From: UBA1794 sp031552405
GTDB taxonomy: Bacteria; Bacteroidota; Bacteroidia; Bacteroidales; Bacteroidaceae
Length of the DNA: 64,000 nt
NCBI GenBank assembly: GCA_031552405.1
Contig: JAVBMN010000043.1
Location: 9,129-73,128, forward strand
Direction: 5' to 3'
The notes under the pieces were generated by a model. It did no database searches and had not been told where the DNA came from. It saw only the letters and a program-made list of their open reading frames with translations. Shown here piece by piece: positions 45,509 through 53,526 of the stretch. Positions within the stretch are counted from its first letter, which is position 1. Each line of letters begins with the position of its first letter. A program made the position numbers and the translations under genes.

Positions 45509-46498
45509 TTACTTAATAGTCCTTTTGTTCGCGGTAAATAAATGTTTGTTTTTCTTTATTGGGGAGGCACCGTCTGCCGAGGGGGTGCTGATTGCTTTTT
45601 TCGGGGTAGTTACCTTCTTGGCGGTTGTTTTCTGGTAATACTCCTCAGTGTATCCTTGGCTGGTGTAATAATCGTGCCATTCAAGAACCAGTTCCTTGTC
45701 TGTAAGTGACAGTATCTTGAAATCACCAAAATCAAAAGCGGAATACCAATGTCTGATTGTATTCTTACCTGTAGTGGTCCATATGGAGAAATCGTGCCAA
45801 TAATCATAGTCGGAACCCCATTCTTCGCATATGCCGTTTGAATAGTATCTGATATATTGTCCTTCTTCGGTATCATAGTCTTCCTCTTTTGTGATCTGTC
45901 CGTTCTCTTTTGTCCAACCTTCTATGTGGCTGATTTCCCATGTTCCAATTAACTTGGGATAAGATGGAACGGTGCCAATCTTTTTATAGGAATCTATAGT
46001 TGTGTATGCATATATCATATTGCGGGCGCTGTCAGTGTATTGCACTGCCTCTTCTTCGTCTATATCTACATAGGTATACTTCATCGTAAGACTGTCACCG
46101 CCATAGAATGTGATTACCTGGGAAATGACATCGCCATCATCTTCAGTGAGGGTGGCGGTAACAACTCCGTTCTTGCTCGAATACGTACCGGCTATATGCG
46201 CGTCCTCTCCGCCATACGATTCCCAATAGTCGAATGTACCGTCCGAAAAGAAGGTGTAATATACTCCGTCCATTTCCCAATAGCTGGTACTTTCCACTCC
46301 GTCTATTTTACTGATTTCTTTTGAGTGCGTTATTGCCCAGATGCCTTCCAGCTTATTGATTACTGCTTGTGGCGTTTTACCACTACCTCCGCTAGTGTCG
46401 TCATCGTCGTCATTACAGGAAGTCAGAGAGAACGAAGTGAGGCATACTGCCACAAGGGCCATCCATTTTAATATGGAGATCTTCTTTAATTGTTTCAT
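45509..46498 (-). CDS. Lipoprotein with two lipocalin-like domains
   Basis: A 329-residue lipoprotein (lipobox SLTSC, then a run of Asp) with two beta-rich repeats of about 130 residues. Each starts with a lipocalin-like LEGIWAITHSKEISK or LIGTWEISHIEGWTK and continues with an aromatic barrel. A basic C-terminal tail (KKNKHLFTANKRTIK) is unusual for a lipoprotein. It is a surface or periplasmic lipoprotein of unknown ligand. It shares the fold type with the protein at 47363-47758. Confidence 0.7.
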   Translation of the reverse strand: MKQLKKISILKWMALVAVCLTSFSLTSCNDDDDDTSGGSGKTPQAVINKLEGIWAITHSKEISKIDGVESTSYWEMDGVYYTFFSDGTFDYWESYGGEDAHIAGTYSSKNGVVTATLTEDDGDVISQVITFYGGDSLTMKYTYVDIDEEEAVQYTDSARNMIYAYTTIDSYKKIGTVPSYPKLIGTWEISHIEGWTKENGQITKEEDYDTEEGQYIRYYSNGICEEWGSDYDYWHDFSIWTTTGKNTIRHWYSAFDFGDFKILSLTDKELVLEWHDYYTSQGYTEEYYQKTTAKKVTTPKKAISTPSADGASPIKKNKHLFTANKRTIK

Positions 46499-46528
46499 GA
46501 TAAATAGTGTAAAAAGGTTATGATTGAA

Positions 46529-46639
46529 TTAAGTATATATAATTGTTGGATCTATTTCTTCTGCCCATCCTGCCGATGAGATACATGATACCAGAGATAG
46601 TACATACCATCTCAATCCTTTGAGTAGATTCTGTTTCAT
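46529..46639 (-). CDS. 36-residue micro-protein with signal peptide
   Basis: An open frame from ATG 46639 to TAA 46529, 30 bases before the lipocalin-like gene on the same strand. It reads MKQNLLKGLRWYVL, then a hydrophobic stretch and SSAGWA, a good signal-peptidase site, leaving only EEIDPTIIYT as mature product. It may be a secreted 10-residue peptide, a leader peptide, or the relic of a longer gene. Expression is not shown. Confidence 0.4.
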   Translation of the reverse strand: MKQNLLKGLRWYVLSLVSCISSAGWAEEIDPTIIYT

Positions 46640-46739
46640 ATCTATCTGATTAAATTATCTGCCATTATTGGCTTTCCCTTTTATTAGTAGTGAAATGGAA
46701 ATATTTACTATCCTAACGTAAAATACATTGGCGGCCGAT

Positions 46740-47345
46740 TGGATATTGTTGAACTCAACAGATATGAAAACGGCTTTACAATGATCTTTTCCTTGGAATC
46801 CACTTAACTAGTGTTTGGGAATGGGCAAAGGTAAAGGTTTGTGATAGTGAGGAGGATGTTCTTGTGTGGGATTGCTCAACACTTTGTGTGGGAATAATGG
46901 ACGTTGGGCTGCGTGTACCTATCCGGTAAGCTCTATTTGCAATGTAGCTCTCTTTAAAAATCTCCTTCCACGTTCCACTGAAGGTGACTGGTTGCAATGA
47001 CCGGGAAAATCCGCTGAGCTCATGCCTTGATAAACTCGTGCGTACGAGTTTAACAATTCGTGCGCACCAATCTTCCAACTGGTGCGCACGAAATAATTGC
47101 CTGATGCGCATGAAATCTGGTGCGCTGTAGTTGTCCAAAGCCAGGCCTGAGTTTTGAAATTTCAGGCCTGAGTTTCCTCGAACTTAGCGCTGTGTTTTGA
47201 GGTCCTCCACGAAGGTTCCACTATCCCCTCTAAAATCTCTTGTGGAGGCACTCGAAAAACAACGTTCCACCGTGAAAGCCTTTGTTGTAGCGTGTTTCAG
47301 AAGGTGGTGGAACGTGGAGGGTTGATGTGTGTTTTGATATCCTTA
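46740..47345. repeat. Repeat-rich gene-free region with a 22-bp palindrome array
   Basis: About 700 bases without a gene. Four palindromes centred at 47041.5, 47063.5, 47085.5 and 47107.5 have an exact 22-bp period (CGTGCGTACG, CGTGCGCACC, GGTGCGCACG, GATGCGCATG, each with a 12-base spacer). Two CAGGCCTGAG copies follow, 21 bases apart (AGGCCT at 47143 and 47164). CCACGTTCCAC-type motifs occur at about 46968, 47263 and, inverted, at 47307. The region separates the two lipocalin-like genes. Confidence 0.8.
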
Positions 47346-47362
47346 CACCAAAAGCCAGGGAA

Positions 47363-47758
47363 CTATTGCCTTCTAAATGTGATTTTGTTCTGGTAGGTCG
47401 TTCCTTTTGTGTCCAAGAGAATGAGCGTGGAGGAAGTTAATTTTACTATTTTGCATGTAGGGGTTTGGCTGCCTTTTGTCATTGTCAGCGTAGCGTCGGT
47501 ATAGCTCCATGTTCCTGATGCTCCTTCGTCATCGTAATACGTGCCATTCTGTCTGAAGGCTATGGTATACCCATCTCCCTCTTCGTCCCAGGTTTCTTTT
47601 GATCCGTTTCGGATTTCATACCCTGTTGAATGAATCGACACCCAGGTGCCCACAATTAATGAATTGTTCTCGGTCATTTCGTCATCGTCATTTGTGCATC
47701 CTGCGAAACTGAAAGCGACAAGTAGTAGCGCCATCATTAAAAAGCATTTCTTCCTCAT
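47363..47758 (-). CDS. Small lipocalin-like lipoprotein
   Basis: A 131-residue lipoprotein (MRKKCFLMMALLLVAFSFAGC, lipobox FAGC, then an Asp/Glu-rich linker). The mature domain starts LIVGTWVSIHSTGYEI and continues as a small beta barrel (GTWSYTDATLTMTKG, LILLDTKGTTYQNKITF), typical of Bacteroides lipocalin-like lipoproteins. A -7 box (minus strand TACCTTTG, 47830-47837) gives it its own transcript. The ligand is unknown. Confidence 0.75.
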   Translation of the reverse strand: MRKKCFLMMALLLVAFSFAGCTNDDDEMTENNSLIVGTWVSIHSTGYEIRNGSKETWDEEGDGYTIAFRQNGTYYDDEGASGTWSYTDATLTMTKGSQTPTCKIVKLTSSTLILLDTKGTTYQNKITFRRQ

Positions 47759-47910
47759 TGTGATTTGATCTGTTAGTCAGGCTCTATGGCCGTTTTTGTG
47801 AATACTTTATTCTTATCTCTAAACTCTGACAAAGGTATCCTGCCTGTTGATATTTTTGGTTTTGTATAGGTGGATGTATTCAACTTATTTGTGGAAAATG
47901 TAAACTGTTG

Positions 47911-48237
47911 TTATTCTTTCAATAGATGAATGAAATTTTCAGGAAGTATCAAGCCTGGAAGTGTGTTTTTATCTATTTCGATTACGATGAATACAGATGT
48001 GGAATTGGAGGGCTTTATTACGTTATGTTTGAGATAGACCTCCTCGATGAAGTTGTAGTTTAGGATTTGTGATATTCTGATTAGTAGCTCCACGTCAATG
48101 CTTTTGCGCTTGAAGATATCGTAGATGGTAGTACGGTCGTAGTGGATCTGGGCGGCAAATTCCCAGATGGTGAGAGAGCTCTCATTGAACTTTTGTTTAA
48201 TGAGGGAGCCGATATGGATGTTCTTCAGGGTGGTCAT
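47911..48237 (-). CDS. Small HTH (XRE-type) regulator, copy 2
   Basis: A 108-residue paralog of the regulator at 29537-29866: HTH with LTIWEFAAQIHYDRTTIYDI and FKRKSIDVELLIRIS, then a variable C-terminal part. The start is the ATG at 48237; the frame is open further up to 48282, but the paralog's start aligns here. It is the most upstream gene of the surface locus and is the natural candidate to control it. Confidence 0.8.
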   Translation of the reverse strand: MTTLKNIHIGSLIKQKFNESSLTIWEFAAQIHYDRTTIYDIFKRKSIDVELLIRISQILNYNFIEEVYLKHNVIKPSNSTSVFIVIEIDKNTLPGLILPENFIHLLKE

Positions 48238-48304
48238 GGCGGAATAATGTAAAGGTGAGGATGTAAAAAAGGCGGGAACCATTCGGTTTATTGCTAACAG
48301 AGGT

Positions 48305-48404
48305 TACCGCCAAGTGACCCATCCATCCAATAAACACAAACGGTTCACGCCCCAAAGCGTGAACTATTATCTGCTTATTCTCTATGGATGAAAAATTGGC
48401 GGTA
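48305..48404. repeat. Nested inverted repeat of 100 bases
   Basis: Four arm pairs fall in nested order: TACCGCCAA/TTGGCGGTA (48305-48313, 48396-48404), CATCCAT/ATGGATG (48320-48326, 48384-48390), AATAA/TTATT (48329-48333, 48375-48379) and GTTCACGC/GCGTGAAC (48343-48350, 48357-48364). This predicts one long interrupted hairpin in the leader of regulator copy 2, or a small mobile element. Confidence 0.7.
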
Positions 48405-48497
48405 TTTCTGCTAGGGAGAATAAGAGCTAAAAGCTCAAATGTTTTCAATTACAACTTTAAATAGCTCCTTCTTTAAATCGTATTAATATGATAAAAG

Positions 48498-48537
48498 AAG
48501 CAGGAGTCTTCGGGGAGAGCCTCAAAGACTCCTGCTT
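48498..48537 (-). terminator. Terminator of nifJ
   Basis: A perfect 13-bp stem (AAGCAGGAGTCTT with AAGACTCCTGCTT) around a 14-base loop, followed on the minus strand by TCTTTTATC, 28 bases after the nifJ stop. Confidence 0.85.
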
Positions 48538-48565
48538 AATAAGTAAGAGCTGATTGCTTCAGGAA

Positions 48566-51500
48566 TTACTCAGCAGAGTAATCCATAGCCTGCATACGTT
48601 TGTAGCTGGCGTAGCGTTTCTTGGCCATTTCTTCGGCGGCACCAAAGAGTTCGGCGGCTTCGCCCGGGTATTGTTTCATTACGGAGAGGTAACGAACTTC
48701 ACCTTTGAGGAAGTCTTGGAACTTGTCCCACTGGGGTTCTTTGGAGTCGAGGATGAAGGGGTTCTTACCTTCGGCTTCGAGACGCGGGTCGAAACGCCAC
48801 AGGTGCCAGTAACCGCAAGCTACGGCAGAATCCTGCTCAGCCTGAGATTTACCCATACCTTGCTTCAAACCGTGGTTGATACAGGGTGAGTAGGCGATTA
48901 CGAGAGAAGGACCGGGATAGGCTTCTGCTTCGCGGATGGCCTTAAGGCACTGAGCCTGGTCGGCACCCATAGCGATCTGAGCTACGTATACGTAACCGTA
49001 AGTAGTAGCGATGAGGCCGAGGTCTTTCTTGCGGATGCGCTTACCGGAAGCGGCAAACTTAGCGATGGCACCGAGGGGAGTAGCCTTGGAAGACTGGCCA
49101 CCGGTGTTAGAGTATACTTCGGTATCGAGTACAAGGATGTTTACGTCTTCGCCGGAAGCAATTACGTGGTCTAGACCGCCGTAACCGATGTCATACGAAG
49201 CACCGTCACCACCAATGATCCACTGGCTTCTCTTCACGAGGTACTGAGTGAGGCCGCACAGTTCTTTGCAGATGTCGCACTTGTCGCCTACAGCTTCTAC
49301 CATCGGGATGATCTGAGCTGCCAGTTCTTTGCTCTTCTGAGCATCGTTCTTGTTTTCGATCCAAGCAGCGAATACTTCTTTGTAGTCTGCAGGAGTTTCG
49401 GGCATTTCGATAGCCTTCTGCATCAACAGTACAATGCGTTCACGCATTTTCTTGTTGGCAAGTTCCATACCCATACCGAATTCGCAGAAGTCTTCGAAGA
49501 GTGAGTTAGCCCAAGCCGGACCCTGACCCTGGATGTTCTGAGTGTAGGGAGTAGAAGGCACAGAACCGGAGTAGATGGATGAACATCCGGTAGCGTTGGC
49601 TACCATCTCGCGGTCACCGAAGAGCTGAGTGATAAGCTTCACATACGGAGTCTCACCACAACCGGAGCAAGCACCTGAGAACTCGAAGAGGGGAGTAGCG
49701 AACTGAGAGTTCTTCACGTTGTTAGATACATCTACCAAGTGCTGTTTGCTGCTTACCTTCTCTGAGCAATATTCCCAGTTGGGTACTTCGTGGAGTTGGC
49801 TTTCGAGGGGCTTCATGGTCAGAGCCTTGCCACCCTTCTTGGGGTTGCCCGGACATACGTCGGCACAGTTGCCGCAAGCCAGACAGTCGAGCACGCTCAC
49901 CTGGATGCGGAAGGTCATGTCAGCGAATGACTTACCTACGGCCTTCAGTGAAGTGAAGTTAGCACCCTTCTGTTCTGCCTCGTCGAGCACGAACGGACGG
50001 ATACAAGCGTGAGGACATACGTATGCACACTTGTTACACTGGATACAGTTTTCAGGAATCCATTCAGGTACGAAAGCGGCTACACCACGTTTCTCGAATT
50101 TGGCAGTACCCTGTTCCCAGGTTCCGTCTTCGATGCCTTTGAAAGCAGACACGGGCAGCAAGTCGCCGTCCTGTGCGTTGATGGGGCGTACTACTTCGTT
50201 GATGAAAGCAGGGGCGTTGTTAGCTTCGGCCTCGTCGGCAGGCAGGTTAGACCATGCAGCATCTACAGCCAGTTGCTTGTATTCGCCACCGCGGTCTACG
50301 GCTGCATTGTTCTTGTCTACGATATCCTGACCCTTGTTGCCATATGACTTCACGATGAATTTCTTCATCTGCTCTACAGCCAGTTCTACAGGAATTACCT
50401 CAGTGATACGGAAGAATGCGCTCTGAAGGATGGTGTTGGTACGGTTACCAAGTCCGATCTCCATAGCGATCTGCGTAGCGTTGATATAGTATACAGTGAT
50501 GTTGTTATCCGCGAAATACTTCTTCACCTTGTTGGGCAGGTGCTTAGCCAGCTCATCGCCTTCCCAGATGGTGTTGAGCAGGAACGTACCGTTCTTGCGC
50601 AGACCGCGGGTTACGTCGTACATGTGCAGGTAAGCCTGTACGTGGCAAGCTACGAAGTTAGGCGTGTTTACCAGATACGTGCTGCGGATAGGTGCATCAC
50701 CAAAGCGCAGGTGCGAGCAGGTGAAACCTCCCGACTTCTTAGAGTCGTACGAGAAGTATGCCTGGCAACGCTTCTGAGTATTGTCACCGATGATTTTGAT
50801 CGAGTTCTTGTTGGCACCTACCGTACCGTCCGCTCCCAGTCCGTAGAACTTGGCTTCGAACATACCTTCGCCACCCAGTGCGATTTCTTCTTTCTGGGGC
50901 AGTGAGGTGAAGCTGATATCGTCTACGATACCTACGGTAAACTGGTTCTTAGGCTCGGGCAATGCCAGGTTCTCAAATACGCTGAGGATCTGAGAAGGAG
51001 TGGTGTCGTTGCTACCCAGTCCGTAACGTCCGCCTACGATGAAAGGAGCGTTCTCTTTTCCGTAGAAGCATTCTTTTACGTCCATGTACAACGGTTCGCC
51101 ATTGGCTCCCGGTTCCTTGGTACGATCCAATACGGCGATACGCTTGGCAGTCTTAGGCACAGCAGCCAGGAAGTGCTTTGCAGAGAAAGGACGGTACAGG
51201 TGTACAGACACCAAACCTACCTTTTCGCCATTGGCGTTCAGGTAATCGATGGCCTCGCGGGCAGCTTCGGTTACAGAACCCATTGCGATGATTACGCGGT
51301 CTGCATCGTCAGCTCCGTAGTAATCAAACAAACCGTATTTACGGCCGGTGATTACAGAAAGCTCGTTCATGTATTCCTCTACAATAGCAGGAACTGCTTC
51401 GTAGTAAGGGTTGCAGCTTTCGCGGTGTTGGAAGAACACGTCGGGGTTCTCAGCCATACCACGGGCTACGGGCTTGTTGGGGTTCAGGGCGCGGGCGCGG

Positions 51501-52114
51501 AAATCGGCAATCGCTTCCATGTCTACCAGCGGAGCGATGTCTTCGTTCTCCAACTTTTCGATCTTCTGGATCTCGTGTGAAGTACGGAAACCGTCAAAGA
51601 AGTTTACAAAAGGCACGCGGCTTTTCAGGGTAGCCAGATGGGCTACGGCCGACATGTCCATTACTTCCTGCACGGAACCTTCGCACAGCATGGCGAAGCC
51701 AGTCTGGCGGCAAGACATTACGTCCTGGTGGTCACCGAAGATACACAGTGCGTGCGAAGCCAGTGTACGGGCACTCACGTGGAATACACAGGGGAGGAGC
51801 TCACCTGCAATTTTATACATGTTGGGGATCATCAGCAACAATCCCTGTGATGCGGTATAGGTAGTAGTCAGTGCACCAGCCTGTAAGGAACCGTGCAGTG
51901 CAGCGGCAGCACCGCCCTCACTCTGCATTTCCTGTACCAAAACTGTTTCGCCGAAGAGGTTCTTGCGTCCGCGTGCAGCCCATTCATCCACATGTTCAGC
52001 CATGGTAGATGACGGTGTGATGGGGTAGATAGCTGCCACCTCGCTAAACATGTACGAGATGTGTGCAGCTGCTTCGTTACCGTCACACGTAATAAACTTT
52101 TTTTCTTTAGTCAT
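48566..52114 (-). CDS. nifJ: Pyruvate:ferredoxin (flavodoxin) oxidoreductase
   Basis: A 1182-residue single-chain PFOR that turns pyruvate plus CoA into acetyl-CoA, CO2 and reduced ferredoxin, the central anaerobic step in Bacteroides. In order: the N-terminal pyruvate-binding domain (AAHISYMFSEVAAIYPITPS), domain II, the gamma-type domain, two 4Fe-4S motifs (CIQCNKCAYVCPHAC and CLACGNCADVCPGNP), the proximal cluster CSGCGETPY, and the TPP site GDGASYDIGYGGLDH with DTEVYSNTGGQSSKATPLG. The length is typical and nothing is missing. It lies 44 bases after the AAA ATPase gene on the same strand. Confidence 0.97.
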   Translation of the reverse strand: MTKEKKFITCDGNEAAAHISYMFSEVAAIYPITPSSTMAEHVDEWAARGRKNLFGETVLVQEMQSEGGAAAALHGSLQAGALTTTYTASQGLLLMIPNMYKIAGELLPCVFHVSARTLASHALCIFGDHQDVMSCRQTGFAMLCEGSVQEVMDMSAVAHLATLKSRVPFVNFFDGFRTSHEIQKIEKLENEDIAPLVDMEAIADFRARALNPNKPVARGMAENPDVFFQHRESCNPYYEAVPAIVEEYMNELSVITGRKYGLFDYYGADDADRVIIAMGSVTEAAREAIDYLNANGEKVGLVSVHLYRPFSAKHFLAAVPKTAKRIAVLDRTKEPGANGEPLYMDVKECFYGKENAPFIVGGRYGLGSNDTTPSQILSVFENLALPEPKNQFTVGIVDDISFTSLPQKEEIALGGEGMFEAKFYGLGADGTVGANKNSIKIIGDNTQKRCQAYFSYDSKKSGGFTCSHLRFGDAPIRSTYLVNTPNFVACHVQAYLHMYDVTRGLRKNGTFLLNTIWEGDELAKHLPNKVKKYFADNNITVYYINATQIAMEIGLGNRTNTILQSAFFRITEVIPVELAVEQMKKFIVKSYGNKGQDIVDKNNAAVDRGGEYKQLAVDAAWSNLPADEAEANNAPAFINEVVRPINAQDGDLLPVSAFKGIEDGTWEQGTAKFEKRGVAAFVPEWIPENCIQCNKCAYVCPHACIRPFVLDEAEQKGANFTSLKAVGKSFADMTFRIQVSVLDCLACGNCADVCPGNPKKGGKALTMKPLESQLHEVPNWEYCSEKVSSKQHLVDVSNNVKNSQFATPLFEFSGACSGCGETPYVKLITQLFGDREMVANATGCSSIYSGSVPSTPYTQNIQGQGPAWANSLFEDFCEFGMGMELANKKMRERIVLLMQKAIEMPETPADYKEVFAAWIENKNDAQKSKELAAQIIPMVEAVGDKCDICKELCGLTQYLVKRSQWIIGGDGASYDIGYGGLDHVIASGEDVNILVLDTEVYSNTGGQSSKATPLGAIAKFAASGKRIRKKDLGLIATTYGYVYVAQIAMGADQAQCLKAIREAEAYPGPSLVIAYSPCINHGLKQGMGKSQAEQDSAVACGYWHLWRFDPRLEAEGKNPFILDSKEPQWDKFQDFLKGEVRYLSVMKQYPGEAAELFGAAEEMAKKRYASYKRMQAMDYSAE

Positions 52115-52158
52115 AACTAAGTTAAATTAACGTTGTATTAAGTATATAAATAAATTAT

Positions 52159-53337
52159 TCAATATAAAAAACCAAACAGCCAAAGGGGCACAAAGTGGGT
52201 GCCTCCTATGCTGCAGTTGCGTGCCACCTGGATGCAGTCGGAGGCCCGTCCGGGGTTCCGTACTTCGGAGGTGAGCTTAAACCGCAGCTCATTGTCTACC
52301 AAAAAGGTGCAGGTCTTATCGCCCCGGTTTACCCAGTGGTCTTTCATCATGGTGTTCATGAAGAAGGTTTCGTTTACTTCCTGCTCGTCGATGTGTGGCT
52401 GTTTGATACAGTGTATCAGGTTGCTGTTGTGCAGCAGTATCTCCGAGGGTTTCTTGGGGAAGTTCTGTCCTTGCGGATACAGCAGGTTGATGAGGCGTGC
52501 ATCGTACAGGTACTTGATGTAGTTCATCACTGTGGCCCGTGAGGTGCCGATTTCCTCGGCCAGGCGGCTCACATTGGGGGAGTGTCCTTCTTCTACGGCC
52601 AGCAGGTACAGGAGCTTCTTGATGCGCGACAAGTATTTCAGGTCAATCTGCTTGATGAACAGGATGTCCATTTCGATCATCATGTTCATGGTCTTGAGCA
52701 GGTTCTCCGAGTAATTGCGTTTCTCAAGGTAGAAGGGGTAGAAGCCGTGGTGCAGGTAGTCCTGGAAGATTTCCAACGGGTCGGTATCCCGTACTACTTC
52801 GCGTGCCAGTTCCTCATGGTTTTCCAGAAGCTCGGGCAGTTTGATGGGGGCGTACTGTGCGCCGGTTTGCAGGTTCAGGAACTCACGAAAGCTGAATCCA
52901 CGAAGGTTATAGCTTTTTACTATCCCGTGCAGATCAGGGTTTTCTTCGTCCAGAGATATGACGGAGCTGCCTGTAAATACTATTTTCAGATCGGGGAAAC
53001 GCTCGTAACACACCTTCAGGTCGTGACTCCAGTCGGGGTATTTGAATACCTGATCCAGCAGGAGTACCTTGCCCCCTTTGGCGCGGAACTCTTCGGCCAG
53101 TTCTACGACAGTGTGAACGGTGAAGTAGAAGTTGTTCAGATTCACGTACAGACAGGCGCGGTCATGCCTGAAACGCTCACGGGCATACTGCAATAAGAAG
53201 GTGGTTTTTCCCACTCCCCGCGTGCCTTTTATGCCAATAAGACGGTCATCCCAGTTCACTTCATCCATCAGCTGGCGGCGAACAGGAGCCTTAGTGTGTT
53301 CCACTAAATAAGTATGCGTTCTGAAGAAGCTTTCCAT
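52159..53337 (-). CDS. AAA ATPase with DUF4143-like C-terminus
   Basis: A 392-residue cytoplasmic ATPase of the AAA_14/DUF4143 group. The P-loop is GIKGTRGVGKTTFLLQ, Walker B is KVLLLDQVFKY, and sensor I is KIVFTGSSVISL. The C-terminal half contains a winged-helix-like segment (NVSRLAEEIGTSRATVMNYI) and the domain usual in this group. The function is unknown; genomes of Bacteroides carry many copies. It has its own promoter at 53370-53399. Confidence 0.85.
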   Translation of the reverse strand: MESFFRTHTYLVEHTKAPVRRQLMDEVNWDDRLIGIKGTRGVGKTTFLLQYARERFRHDRACLYVNLNNFYFTVHTVVELAEEFRAKGGKVLLLDQVFKYPDWSHDLKVCYERFPDLKIVFTGSSVISLDEENPDLHGIVKSYNLRGFSFREFLNLQTGAQYAPIKLPELLENHEELAREVVRDTDPLEIFQDYLHHGFYPFYLEKRNYSENLLKTMNMMIEMDILFIKQIDLKYLSRIKKLLYLLAVEEGHSPNVSRLAEEIGTSRATVMNYIKYLYDARLINLLYPQGQNFPKKPSEILLHNSNLIHCIKQPHIDEQEVNETFFMNTMMKDHWVNRGDKTCTFLVDNELRFKLTSEVRNPGRASDCIQVARNCSIGGTHFVPLWLFGFLY

Positions 53338-53369
53338 CGCGTTCCTTATATATGAAAATATATAGGCTG

Positions 53370-53399
53370 CAAAGATAATGCTATTTCTTTGTTTTGCAA
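53370..53399 (-). promoter_or_regulatory. Promoter of AAA ATPase gene
   Basis: On the minus strand TTG (53397-53399) and TATCTTTG (53370-53377) are 19 bases apart, upstream of the start at 53337. It may also feed nifJ, for which no separate promoter was found. Confidence 0.7.
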
Positions 53400-53526
53400 T
53401 GTTGAGATTGCAAATATTTCATTCTTTGGCTAAAGAAATGTAATGATTCTCCGCATGTTTCTGCTCTAACTATTTTCCATGTATTGATTTTTACTTAAGT
53501 TTGTGCAGGCTTTAATAATAGAAACT

